Part shown: positions 33,473 through 45,900 of the stretch, piece after piece
Numbering within the stretch: position 1 is the stretch's first letter
Layout of the letters: the number at the start of each line of letters is the position of its first letter
Assembly: GCA_947179485.1 (NCBI GenBank)
Contig: OX359249.1
Location: 1,488,001-1,552,000, forward strand
Length of the DNA stretch: 64,000 nt
Source: Allacma fusca
Lineage: Eukaryota > Arthropoda > Collembola > Symphypleona > Sminthuridae
Direction of reading: 5' to 3'
The notes under the pieces: model-generated
What the model was told of the DNA's origin: nothing
Database searches by the model: none
What the model saw: only the letters and a program-made list of their open reading frames with translations
Translations under genes and position numbers: made by a program

Positions 33473-34750
33473 TAATTTTTCTAGTTATACGACTCCATTG
33501 AAAATCTGTCATCAGTGATGCACGATGTGGAAGTGACTTGCGTAACTCCAGATGTAGTAATAGGTTAATGGGAAACAGGTTGGAACGGATACTGTTGGGA
33601 GCCAATGAGACGGATCCATGAATAATTCCTAACCACATTTGACAGGCTAGGACTGTGTAATTAATTCTGGATTTTTTAATAAATCCAATCACGTTATTAC
33701 AAGCATTTAACTTCTCCGGTATTTGCATATGTACTTCATTGACAGCTGCTCCTACTTTCCCTCTAATTAATTAGTTTTGTACGGTGTCTGCACTGACAAA
33801 ATGGATATTTGAAAAGCAGGAGCATTGTATTATTTGAAAGTGCCTCCTTCGGGATGCCTTCCTTATGTGTTTATGGCAATCAATTTGGCAGGAGCCAAGG
33901 ATTTGTTTCAGCCGATAATCTTGACGTAAACATATAATTAATCTAAGGGAATGTTGAAATCGTTGGCTGTGTTCAGAAGGAATTTTATTGTTTTATCGAT
34001 CACTGCTTTTTCATCAATTACAAGTTAAAATCCTGTTCAAGGCCAGATAGAAATAATAATAATTATTGTAATCGCATTACAAGCCATAAAGCAAGATGAT
34101 TACCATATAGTCAAATGAATTCCTTTCCAGACTTCACAGTTTTTCTCACACCTGGGTGTTACAATTGGAATGGGGCACCTCCAGCAATACTATCAGGTCC
34201 CAGGCACAAGCGTAATTGCGCATTTATTTTACTAGCATTGTTAGGTCTCATGTCAAGATTCCTTGTCGTGAGGTTTATTGGGTGATTCTGGAATTTGAAA
34301 TTGCGGATCAAGTGTGATGTTACATGGTAAAACGTTTGTCACCAATTACCTTCCTCCACTTGTTTTCGCTTTTGCAATATTTCCTTCATGTAATTAATTT
34401 TTTATTCGCCTCCTTGTAGATTTATGCTACCCAGTATGGTGCTTGGAATTGCATTTGACATTTAATGTACAGACGTCTATGTTCGTGTAAATGATATGTG
34501 GTTGTGTTTGTGTACCCGTGTCAAATTGTTAATGCGAGTATTAGATTAGGAAGGAGGTCTTCCGTCCCCAAGCCTTTTTATTACTTCCTGAGAATTCTCC
34601 CTAAGATGATTTCTGTAGAGGAAAGAGCCTTTTGTAGGAGTTGAAAGCTTTTGCAATATTACAATAATTTCAGTAGGGAAACAATAAATATGACATAGAT
34701 TTTGTGAGCAAGCCCATGTCAAGTTATCCATTTTATGGGATGATACCACA

Positions 34751-34860
34751 CAGTACATTCTCGCTATAAGAGACATTTTTTGAAGGAGGCAACAATAATA
34801 ATTCTCGGACACATTCCTGTTTACCTCAATGTTGATTTTTCTCTTTTAGAGAGCATAAGA
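34751..34860. mobile_element. Pogo/Tigger-like MITE relic
   Basis: CAGTACATTCTCGCTATAAG opens the segment and closely matches the start of 33286. The following CACATTCCTGTTTACCTCAATGTTGATTTTT links it with 31130 and 35127. The right end is not clear. Confidence 0.5.
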
Positions 34861-35126
34861 GTAAACGTTTGCTACTTTTAAAGATGTTCAAAAATAAATC
34901 TAGGTATAGTTATAATTATGTATCTAAATACATTGTGTAGTGGATACATATATCAGCTGTACATTAAACTCTGTCGTAATCTACAGTCCGGCTGAGGATG
35001 AAGAATTGAGAGAGTCTCCTTATGGAGATGGCGACTTGTCTTGGGTAGAGGCTCGAGACTGATGGGCAGAGATTCATTGTTGTGTGGACCACAGACTTGA
35101 TAATTTTGCAGCAGGTCTCTATTGTA

Positions 35127-35240
35127 CAGTAAATTCGGACTACATGAGACCCCCACGTAAGAGCGTATTCTTACCATTGAGGGGAAATTCCTTGGACACA
35201 ATCCCATGTACTCCCACGTTGATTTTTCTTGGAGGAATAG
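35127..35240. mobile_element. Pogo/Tigger-like MITE relic
   Basis: CAGTAAATTCGGACTACATGAG is preceded by TA. The inner TTGGACACAATCCCATGTACTCCCACGTTGATTTTTCTT matches the 34751 relic. Confidence 0.45.
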
Positions 35241-38200
35241 TATGGAATTAATAGTCAGATTTTGGTAGTTTCTTGGGATGTTGCTAAAGCAAGAGTGACT
35301 GTATCTACGGGATGCGGCTGACTATTCAGAAACAAGTTGGACTGTGGAGATTTTTGAGAAGGGTGCACGTGTGTTCAGATGGGATGGCGATGGTGACGAC
35401 TTGGCTGAGCATAGGCTTCGAGGCAACAATTGATACTGAACTGAGAGTGTGAACGAGGAAAAAGACACATGGAAACCCTCACCACACTTAAGAGGACGAA
35501 TTGGGCGGAAATTTTGCTCCATTCGACTTGACCAGGGTGGAGTTCCACTCTTGTATTAATCCTTTCAGGGTCAACTTCAACTTCCATATCTTCCCTTCCC
35601 AACATCTCACCACCGAGAGTCTGACAGCCAGTTTAACTCCATCCCAACATCATTCCAGTCCACTATATTATCCAACATTTACGACACCCACAACAATCCC
35701 TTCTCTCCCAACAAATCCCTCTCTTTGTCCACAAATTTACTTTTCCGCCCTAAAGCCGAACCTTCTCACTTCAACTCTCAAAGTTTTCGCAAAATTTGGG
35801 AAGCTGCTAAATTACTAGCCCTCCTAAAAATTCCCGGTCTTTAGCCACAACTCATGTAACTATATTCACTATAAGGATCAGAAGTTGCAGACAGTTCCTA
35901 TAATCTGTCATCACTCTTATCAACTATAAACTTCAACTATCAAAACTATGAAATCGTAAAGGATTCCACAACCAAATTTTAAAGAATCACTTTTGTGGTA
36001 ATAATAATAATAATTATTATTATGGAAACAAAGCTATTTAAATGGGACAGCAAAATCCAGGCCTTTGAACAGTATCCTTAAGATTAGGACTACTTCTTAC
36101 AATTAGCTCATGGAGTGTACTTAATAAATTAGATAAATACAAAAATCAATCAAAGGCATTATCTCATGTTGGACTGTCTTGCAATAAATAATTTCGGGTG
36201 GAAATGTCCATCGTCTATGAAATTCTAGCAAATTCCAGGCTTCAGTTTCTCACTCACTGAACATAAATAATTACTGGAAGGTCAGGTTGGATGAAATGCC
36301 AAAAACCAGCTACTTCTCCTCGCACTATCACCGGTAGTAGTAATGCTGTGTTTGCGTTTTAAAGGACAATAAACATTATTTTAGTGGGAAATTCTGTAAA
36401 GGCTACGAATCAGAATTTTATTATTGAAGAGTTCCTTCCAATAATTATTGTTGACATGGAATGGATCGTATGTGTGGATATATGTACATATGTACATAGT
36501 AGAAACTCGGTATGAAACAGTCCTTTGACATTTTTGGATATGTTACACACACACACTGCATGGTCCATATAATTGAAGACTAAGGAGCCCGCCTGTCGTA
36601 TTGCACACACATTTAATTGAGCCCATTCATTGAATTTAACCTGTAACTATTTGGAATGGAAAGGATAATAAATTTAAGAGTCAGAGGGATTACAAGCCAG
36701 CTGCTGTAAATTCAGAAGGGAGGAAACAAGTGGATCGCATAATATTTCAGCACAGGTTTTTTCATATCTCTTCAGTGAACAAGCAGCAGAGACGTGATTC
36801 TGGTTTATTATTGCTACACCAACTAACAATAAGTGAACTTTTATGTGTAGTGAAGAGACAAGGCTTTTTTCGTTTGTAGTTTGTGTATATATATATGTAT
36901 ATATATAATTATATACATATCTACAAGTATCTATGTATATCTATATGAGAGAGATGAAGGGGAAAAGGGTTGGTTTATTCTAGTCAGCATGTCTGTTGTG
37001 CTCATTGCCAGTTTCCTCTGAGACTTGGAGCTTACAACATGTGGATTATATTATTTCCTCTAACCAATTCTACATGTCCTTCCTTCATTTAAATCTTCCA
37101 ATGCTCTTGTGTTTCTTTCAAATCATTCTCATTGTGTGTATATAGTAGTTGTGGCTTTCTGAAGACGAAATACGTACACAAGGACTGCATACTCTCCTGT
37201 GTGCAGTTAATGTGTCTCGCCGTCTCCATCGCCTTTAACGGGCATTTTCTCGTGTCGCTGTTACAAGCTGCGTGTATTGTGTCACTAAATTGATTCCGGA
37301 ATGCTTGACCCTGTTGAGAGCTCTCCGGATTCACCCCTGAAAAGTTTGGAAACCTGTGAAGCACTTAGCGACTCATAATTGTTGGGGGGATTAGAACTGT
37401 GATGCAATTTCAGAGACGTGACCTTCCTTCGCACGTGTTCCTTCATACAAAAGTCACTACGGGACCAAGATTGTGAATTGAGTTTAATCTTGAAAAAGGA
37501 CACGGAACTAGCAGTGACCAGACTTTTTCTCACCTTGTTTTCGTCCTTTTATATAATAATTATTACTACTTCGTTAAGACTTGCAATTAGGGAGAAGCCT
37601 TCAATTCCCTTTCAAATCATCTGTAATAAGCCTATCCTGGATTTGTGTTTTTCAGTAGTACTGTTACAGACACTAACGGTCACTCTGTCGTCTCTGTGTG
37701 CCGTCGCCAGTATACATATATCGAGACTCTTTCGCTCATTGGAACTCGTGGGTTAATTCCTTGACTCAAATTGTATAGGATTGTAGGAAAGGGATGGTAG
37801 TTTTGCTTAATTCTCAGTACTCCAGAAATTTCTACTCCAGAAATTCCTGCTGTCACGATGAATGTCAAAAGATTATTATTTCACTGTCTTGGAATTCCAA
37901 GCTAAATGACCATAGTAGTTCGACCTTGGCTCCCTACACCTCTATAAAGGGTCAACCTAGAGTTTTGACTCAAATAGGAATAATTATTCAAAAAGCAAAA
38001 CTAACCTGTGAAATGAGCGGTATTAAAACTAGGATTTAATGCCAATGTTACAAATATCCGGATGCATAGTATTACAGTAGAGTTGAGGAGGAAAAATGAT
38101 AAAACATGACTCCTTATTGTTAGCATTTTTCTTAATTTCCCATTTATCTTACGTTTGTTTACTTTAACAGCACTTGCATCCCGTCTTCCCTCTAATCTTC

Positions 38201-38905
38201 TGATTTGCATGTGTGGTGTCACAGAGAGACAGCTACAGTAGGCTTGCGGCTTGCATTTATTACAAGGTAACATGGATGAGTATCCAGTTGTAGGAGCCAG
38301 CTGGTCCGGTTTAATAAGAGATAATTAGATACTTGAAAGGTAATATGAGTGGGCATGAGAAGAGTTATACCTGTCCCAGCCAGTTTGCTCTTCTAGTGTC
38401 AAATCTATGCATTGCAATTATGTATCTAATTAATAGCAACTTATGAAGGCTCACAGGGCCGGACTCTGCATCAACTGTAAAAATGAAGTGTCCAACAACT
38501 ACTGATACCTGTACCTTATAGGTTAGGAGATGGTAGAGCCTTGAGCATACATACCTTGATGAATAAGTAACCCAGGTGACTTGTCCGGTTCTAAGGAATT
38601 CTGCCTGAGGAAAGTATGTGGAAGATGCAGATTTTGAAATGTGGTAGAACTGTAGAGCTCACCACGGGGAATTGAAGGAAGGATACTTGGATGGAAAAGG
38701 CTAGATGGATAAAGCCGGTCGGATATGATTTACGGTGTGTACAGGGAACAAGGTTTATGAAGAAGGGAACTCACTTTCCCATAGTAATTTGTACGCTCGT
38801 GTCGAAAATCTGTCATGTTTGCCTCTCGGGATGGGCCCAGCTTTGGAATCTCCATCCATCCTATATTTATATATTCATTTGTTAAACGTTGCCCCCAGGA
38901 CTTTT

Positions 38906-38952
<47 letters not shown>

Positions 38953-39843
38953 AGGTTATAATAATAATATAACTTCGGTCATCGGTCGGATGATGAGTCT
39001 GTAATCGCCAATCTTGAGTCTTGGAATTAACTCGCGAGTTCCATGTGGAACGAAGATCCTTCATTTTTTTAATGTCTTCATCGGATTTTGTTACACATGT
39101 AAATTATATAGGGATGAAAATTCTCCTGGATCGTGTTTCAACTAACTGACAACACTCCATTACTCCAACAATACTGTATCATTAGAGGAGTCCGTGGAAC
39201 CCGAGAGCCCGTCATCAAGTTTGCAACTTTTGTATGTCAAATGTTTGGGGTTTGGGAGCTGGCAGGTTCAAGTGATATTGCATAATTATATAGTTTACTC
39301 ACTCGCTCACATTACTGTGCTACCGCAGGTGTGGAAGTCCGCCTTTTATTGACGTCAGTTTATGGTTATGTAACGGTTCCATTCATTACAGATCTCCTTC
39401 TACCCTCGAGTTTCTTCCTTTAATTATATATTGCAACATTTGTAATAACAGTTAGCACAAGTTGTTTCCAATGTACAATTTTTATTCCACATATTCCACA
39501 GTGGACAAGTGAGCCCAGTGTAATGTAAAAAATCAGACTTCTATCAATCTCTAATTTGGAACACCAACATACACACACACCCCTCAAATCGTTCATCTGT
39601 ACTCACTCCTCCGTCTACACCTGAATTGCTCGAGAGATTCAACTTTTTTTAATAGTGACTAAAGCCAACAAAGTTCATTCAAAAATTTCTACATAGTTTA
39701 ACCAAACTCCGTCTGCTTGATTTTGACCTGCCATCGGGATTTCTAAAGAATAATATTTACTATTCACAACGAGGGCAATATAATGATTTAAAAAATATCG
39801 TGCCGTCCGTCTATTTAGCTACTAAAGCCCATTAACAGTGAAG
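35241..39843. other. Probable intron / 5' flank, no gene recognised
   Basis: 35500-35830 is C+T-rich on the plus strand and open for 105 codons, but the composition looks like low-complexity sequence rather than protein. The remainder holds AT microsatellites (36888-36930) and the CT repeat listed separately. TCAGTT at about 39354 is a weak initiator match for the exon at 39844. Confidence 0.4.
38908..38951 (+). repeat. (CT)n microsatellite
   Basis: About 22 uninterrupted CT units. Confidence 0.95.
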
Positions 39844-39981
39844 ATGATTAAGAGTGAAAGTGTGGACATGGATGACTCCCTGAGGTTGTCCGAGCTTCGG
39901 AAGCCGAAACTATTCCGGAGAAGTGTGACCGTTCCACAGGACATGTTGTCATCGTCTAATGATCATAAAATTATTGAGCTG
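39844..39981 (+). CDS. Probable alternative first coding exon, 46 codons
   Basis: ATG at 39844 (GAAGATGA context) opens 46 codons ending ATTGAGCTG|GTAAAA, phase 0. The peptide starts MIKSESVDMDDSLRLSEL, continues RKPKLFRRSVTVPQDML and ends SSSNDHKIIEL. It has an acidic start, a basic Arg/Lys patch with likely basophilic-kinase Ser/Thr sites (RRSVT), and a Ser run, as in regulatory N-termini of signalling proteins or channels. Codons are balanced (CTG, CGG, GTG, TCG) compared with the flanking AT-rich DNA. It lies on the same strand and in the same phase as 13768, 29858 and 51442. The family is unknown. Confidence 0.7.
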
Positions 39982-40163
39982 GTAAAAATTCTACTGTACT
40001 TTCATTAATTAATCGCTTACTCTCAGAATTATTCCTTCATTATTATTATCATACTGAGTACGAATTGGGTGTTCAATGGCGTATTGAAGAAGACAACGGC
40101 TCATTATCCATCCGATTTAGCATGGAATTTTGACTCGCAGAAGTTTCATAATTCAAAGTCGTG

Positions 40164-40235
40164 ATGATGGTCTTGGGTTCCATAAGTGAGGATGGAAGTA
40201 AAAAAGGTAGGGGAGAAGAAGGTTTGGGAAGACAG
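40164..40235 (+). CDS. Weak candidate alternative first exon, 24 codons
   Basis: ATGATG at 40164 starts MMVLGSISEDGSKKGRGEEG and ends GLGRQ at CAG|GTAAAT, a plausible donor, again in phase 0. A stop at 40149-40151 precedes it in frame. It lies only 180 bases past the stronger exon at 39844. G+A-rich composition could by itself make such a frame, so this is uncertain. Confidence 0.3.
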
Positions 40236-40507
40236 GTAAATAAAAACCAGGAGGTTTGGCTAAGAATAGCTGACATAGTTAATCCTATACAATATCTAGA
40301 GATTTTAGGTGTTTGGGCAAACCTTGTCTGTAGTGTGTGTACATGAAAATCAAGGACACATTATGATCAAGCCACACTCTGACGGAATCATTCCCTCTAC
40401 AGATAACAATACTTTTTGAGACGCAAAAAAACAAGTGAAATTCTTGAGAAAAACAGGAGCTAATATAATGAAAATATAATTTCAAGTATCCTCAAACTTT
40501 GAAATCC

Positions 40508-40512
<5 letters not shown>

Positions 40513-40540
<28 letters not shown>
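40513..40540 (+). repeat. (CT)n microsatellite
   Basis: About 14 CT units. Confidence 0.95.
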
Positions 40541-41696
40541 TAGCAACTCCTATGGGTCTAGCGTGGCTGACTCAGTCTTCAACTTTTGGCAAGATTGCAA
40601 ATTGTCAAAGTGCTTTAGACGCCAAGTTTTGTCTCATTTCATGCAGAAATTAAGGGAGAGATGAGGGCAAGGAGAGGGTTCATCTCCAACTCAAAATTCA
40701 TTTGTCTGAATTCTTTTTTACCTATTTCCTTCCAGGGAAAACTTTTCTACTTTTTGCTCATTTATGTAAATTAATCTTCACATGAAATCTTACTTTTGCT
40801 GTTTCTCTCAATTTTAAACATCAACAATGCAAGCTGGCTGTCACAGAACGCTCGGATGTACAATTTATATGTTGTGTAACATTGGGAAATCTTTCTGGAT
40901 GTTTTACAGCTCAGAGAGAGAGAGAGTAAGGGAGATTTTTTTTCTATCAAAAACTACGCTTAATTTTTGGTCGTGCATAATAAGCATAATAAAAAAGTCC
41001 CGGCTAGTCAATTTCAAATTGTACAAACCCATCTCAGACATTTGTTCGCTGGTCAACAGGAAAGGACGAGGAGGTTCTTGATATATGTGGAAGCGTATAG
41101 AGTCAATCGGTTTTTTTGTCCATGCCTGATACAATGAATTCCCAATGCCAGTATACTCATCATTGACTAATTGTGAGAATTATAAGCACATTTGCTATGC
41201 AGAAAAACCAGGATTCACATCTGTAATTATTTAATATTCGTTATTGTAAAGGAGATTATTGCAAATTAAGGCACCACTCTCAATTGATTCTATTTGAGGA
41301 ACAATTCGTGTTGATATTTTTAATTCACTTAACTGAAATTAGGAATTTTAAGATAGTTACTTCCTGATCGGGTGTTTAGTAGTTCTATGTATTTCCAATC
41401 TTGGATGTTGGATTTAGATTGGAAGCAAGGAATATGGGAATTATGGATCCCCCGTAAGCTTAAAAAGATGTGATCCGTAACCCAAAAGGCATCACCTATC
41501 CTTACCCTATATCAGTCACCCCTACAACTCCCCCTATCACTACCGAATAAAATTCCGGCCCGCATCCATAGTCTTACAAGCTGGCCCTATAAATTCGTCA
41601 CCTAAAAATCTGCCCCCATCGGGTGGTTTATTGATTAATGGTTGATTGGCTTATCTTGTAGTATACAGGGTGGTACATTTAAGTCGGGTGGTACTA

Positions 41697-41945
41697 CTGG
41701 TCCTGTACCTCGACGGAAAGGGGAAGAGAAAAAAATAGTAATCATTCACAGTAGAAAAGGCTTTGAATTTAAATGTAAACTCCTTGTACTTTTTTCCCTT
41801 TCGCCCCTTTTGCAAACTTGTTATCTTGACAACGATTTATTTTCAAATTCTGAATCAAGTAGCTTCATTCAGGGAAGTAATAACAAGTTCCACTTTCCGA
41901 ATGTACACTGAAATATAAAATAGTCAGGAATTACCAAGAAAACAA
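41697..41945 (+). repeat. Local direct duplication, copy 1
   Basis: This matches 42710-42960 in the same orientation, from CGACGGAAAGGG through CTTGTTATCTTGACAA to AATGTACACTGAAATATA. It is flanked by GGTGGTACATTTAAGT words also seen at 41957-42030. It could be two fragments of one element separated by 1 kb. Confidence 0.7.
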
Positions 41946-42709
41946 AAGTACATACGGGATGGTATATTTGAGTTGGGTGGTGTATGTATCTATAGTAATC
42001 CGGGTGGTACAGATATATCTGCTCTTGGTGATGTGTAAAATGGTACATGTTCCGGATCGGGGAAGTAGAACTCAGCCCATCTCCATGATTTTATTTTCTT
42101 AATCCAGTCACCATCCATTCATTTTTAGTATAGTCTCATCCTGGCAATCCCGCCCGCACACCCATATGCATGTCAAATTTCTCTATAAAACCGTCTCCAC
42201 AAGAAACAATAGACGGCTCTGATGACAGGCCAAAATTGTCTTTCCCTAAATGTTATTTTATGGACATAAAAAATAACATAGGAGTCAGTGACAATGTTGG
42301 CAAAAATGTTAGAGAGAAAATTCTCTTTCAAAAATTGACGCAGTACTGCATAGTCAGAGAGGCTCTCCTTCTAAATATGTATTAAATTTATAGCTGAAGT
42401 TCTTTGAGTGCCTCGAAAGTAATGAACATAAACTACTGGAAAAACCTTGGAAGATTTTCAAACATTCTTTCAATACCCAGTGGTAAAGTTGATTTAGTAC
42501 AGGAAGTGTAAGTTTTACAATTTTCCAATCATTTTGAGAGGCAAAAAACTTACATTATTTCCTGTCGTGCCTCCAGTGTGGAATCATATAATTACATATG
42601 TAGATACCTAGATATTTGTAGACGTAAATTCTTGAGTAGCATTAAATGGAATTTGGTGGGCCCTGTATTCTAAGTAGTATTTGTTTTCTTTTTTTCACAT
42701 AATTACTGG

Positions 42710-42960
42710 ATTCCTGGATCTCGACAGAAAGGGATAGAGAAAAAAGAGAATTGTTTATTCACAGTTAAATAGAATTCAGAGTGGGAACTCCAATTCGTGG
42801 TTTTTTAACTTTCGCTCTTGTTACACACTTGTTATCTTGACAAGGAATTTTTTTTCGAATTCTGAACGTGTAACTTTTTAACGAAATAATGCTCAGTTCC
42901 TGATTACTGTATGAATGTACACTGAAATATATAGTCAGCAATTTCCAGGAAAAGTAATGT
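42710..42960 (+). repeat. Local direct duplication, copy 2
   Basis: Partner of 41697-41945, with many substitutions and small gaps. Confidence 0.7.
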
Positions 42961-45900
42961 TATTTTTTTAAAATTCTCAGTCCTACAAAACCAATTCTTA
43001 CCCCAATATTAGTATTTGCAATGTTGCTCTCAAGCCGTCTGTGTTGGATTGGAATTTCGTTGCATCCAAAGGCCTTCCTCACGGTCGACTCACTCATTCT
43101 GAGACATCATTGAGAGACAAAATTCTGCAAGGCTGACTCATTCTTGTATATAGTGAGTGGAGCATACTCAAAGCATGTATGTATGTACTTCTATAAACAG
43201 TGTAACAAACTAAATAAAAGAAAATGGTGCTTGACTCATGTTGTCTGCAGCGGTTAAATCCATCATATATGAGTATGTGCTCCTCAATTTGTAACATAGA
43301 TTCCCAAATCTCCTTCTTGTGGGGCTTGTGATGTGTATACAAATACATACATATATTTATTATGTAATTATATTGTTGTATACATGTTTACACAACTCCT
43401 ACTGTTCCATACTGTACCCATCCCATACATGCCAGAACCACTAAATTACTGCTACTTAACTTCCCCTCTATTACTTATACAATAATAATTGTAATTACCA
43501 GTGTATTCCTATCCCCAGAGGCAATGCTTTCGTCTCCGTAACATAATGTTAGAACATTGTTATTCCATGAGCAAAAATATGAACGGGGTCCCAACACCAA
43601 GGTGAATGTGTAAACAATTTAGATTTTGTTTAGGAATTTCTCTCATGAGCCTTTTCCATTGGTTTTAACGTTTACGAAAATTCCCATGCAAAAATTCCTA
43701 GGGACATCCGGAGTCGTAAGATTGACTTGTGAGAAACCTGAATGCTAGTATGTACATGTATGTACATAAGTCTTCGAAAAGACATTGCTTAAAGAGACTT
43801 TAATAATATTGTCAATGTGAATACTTGAGACAGTGTTTTGAGCACTTATAAGGTAATTAAAAATAATTATTATTACAAAATAACATCCTTCCTTACCCCA
43901 CATCTCTTCATACGTACCTTACATTTAGGAGTACCTTACGCCCTCATGCTGTAAGTACCTTGAAACTTTCCCCCTGGAATTATACCGTCACTGTCACGCA
44001 TATAATTTTCAACATCAGCTGGAAATACAGTATTTGACTCCCTTGTATTTACATCTTGACAAATAACATGGACAAGGATTCACTTAAGCCCTTGTCGCTA
44101 TTCCCCGTAATTTTATTTCCACTTGGGATCCGAAAATAGAAAATAAAGTTTTTGTTTGTTATTTTTTGGATGACATGTGTCGTGCAATATGCAGCTCTAG
44201 TGCAACGTGCAACTCTCCTGCTACTCTGCATTCCAAACACAGATTGCTCTGCTTGCCACTTGTCTGGCCTCAAAGTGTAAAAACACACGTTAAGATACAC
44301 ATACGGAGAGAGATGTCTTTTTTATGGATGCTCAAACCTTACAAATAGTATTATTTTAGTGTATCATCTCCAAGCTAAATTCAGTAAAAAAAATTACAGC
44401 CTCGCAAAACTAATTATCAATTATTTTCTCTCAGTGAGGGTAAATTTTTAAAATGAATCTAGGACAATATAGGAAGAAGTGAGGTGCAAAACGGAGTAGA
44501 TCCATTTCGCAAAATTTGACTAAAGAAACGAAATACCTCAATTCTAAACGGTTGAGAATTTACAAGCTCTCAATGTTTTTAAAGTGAAGAGTAGTAACTT
44601 GATACATTGTATATATGTGCTACTATTGCTATAATTCCCGGTCGGATTCCGCACCATTGGCCATAAAAATTTTGCAAAACAATGAACTTATTCCATTTAG
44701 CGCCAAAAACCCTATTAAGGTAATGTTTTGGTGAGGAAGTATAGAGGTATTATTATTATACTGAACTTAATTGTCCCTTGAATCAAAAATACTAATATTG
44801 AGAAAACAGTATTTACGAACATTTGGTGGTTTGGTCTGTGGACGTATTCCGATTGACAGCAAAGAATTTGTTTGAACTTCTTCCTCTAGAATATTACTCT
44901 CCAAATTATTCTACCGACTGCCGATAACCTTTGACCTCAACCCTGGCTTCAGAGGAATATTTTTTGAAATTAAACGACTCTAGAAAAAAAATGAACTTAT
45001 TCCGTTTTGCCTCTGAGCTCTTCACATGTAAATATCCTTCAATGAAGGTCGCTTGTTAGTAGAAATGCTCGCCTTTGTGAGTTAAGTAACAATGTTGTTG
45101 GTTATAGGAGTTCAGTGGTAGATTCCTAATTTGAATCCTATGTTTGGATACAGTTCCGAGTAAGGAAACTTTTAGTTGGAAATTACCTTTGGGGCAGTTT
45201 GACTGGAACATTTATCATTCTCATTTTATTAGCCTTGCGCTTTTTACCTCTGAACCATAGTTGTTTGGGAAGATGCGGGTTGGTCTGTTGTCATGTCACT
45301 CGAGGATCATGCCTTGGAAGTGTAAGAGTGCGTGCAAAACACAGGAGGATTCTCATATTTTTTTCCTCTTGCCTAAAATTAGGCTTGGGACTTGTTTCGG
45401 GCTGCTTGATGAGGCAGAGAAAATATCAAGGGAGGGAAGGTCGGCTGCCGAGAGAGAGCCAAGATTTGGCTTGACAGAGTTGTGCAGTGGGAAAAAGAGC
45501 TAGAGGAGTAATGAGAGTATAGTTACTTGAAAAGAGTAAGGGCTGTGGGTAGAGAGGAAGAACTGTGTGAGATGAGGACCAAAGGAAGAGAAGTGAGACT
45601 GAGAGAGGGAAGAATCTTGAGATGTTTCTAGAAGAAAAGATGAGGCAGAACAGAGTGGCTCCCTGCTCGACGTTCAAGAGTTGTGGTGTAAAAAGAGGAT
45701 CCTCCTCCGAATAATCTAACTCAGGTTTTCATTCTCCTGCTGCGTACAGACCTTGGACCACTACTTCTTTTTTTTTCCTGCTCCCTTGGAATTGCACATG
45801 TAAATTTAGCACAGTTCTTTGAGCTTTTCCCTTTCCATCCTCTTTACTTCCCAAATGTGTCATGTGAGACAGAGAGAGGCCACAGTTGAGAATTAGGGAG

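Noticed and set aside
42170..42385. 71-codon ATG frame starting MSNFSIKPSPQE
   Set aside because: Looks mildly protein-like but has no donor inside and ends in a stop; no evidence for a single-exon gene this short.
45199..45677. Overlapping frames on both strands
   Set aside because: G+A-rich low-complexity DNA gives long frames on both strands; none has a coherent start or donor.
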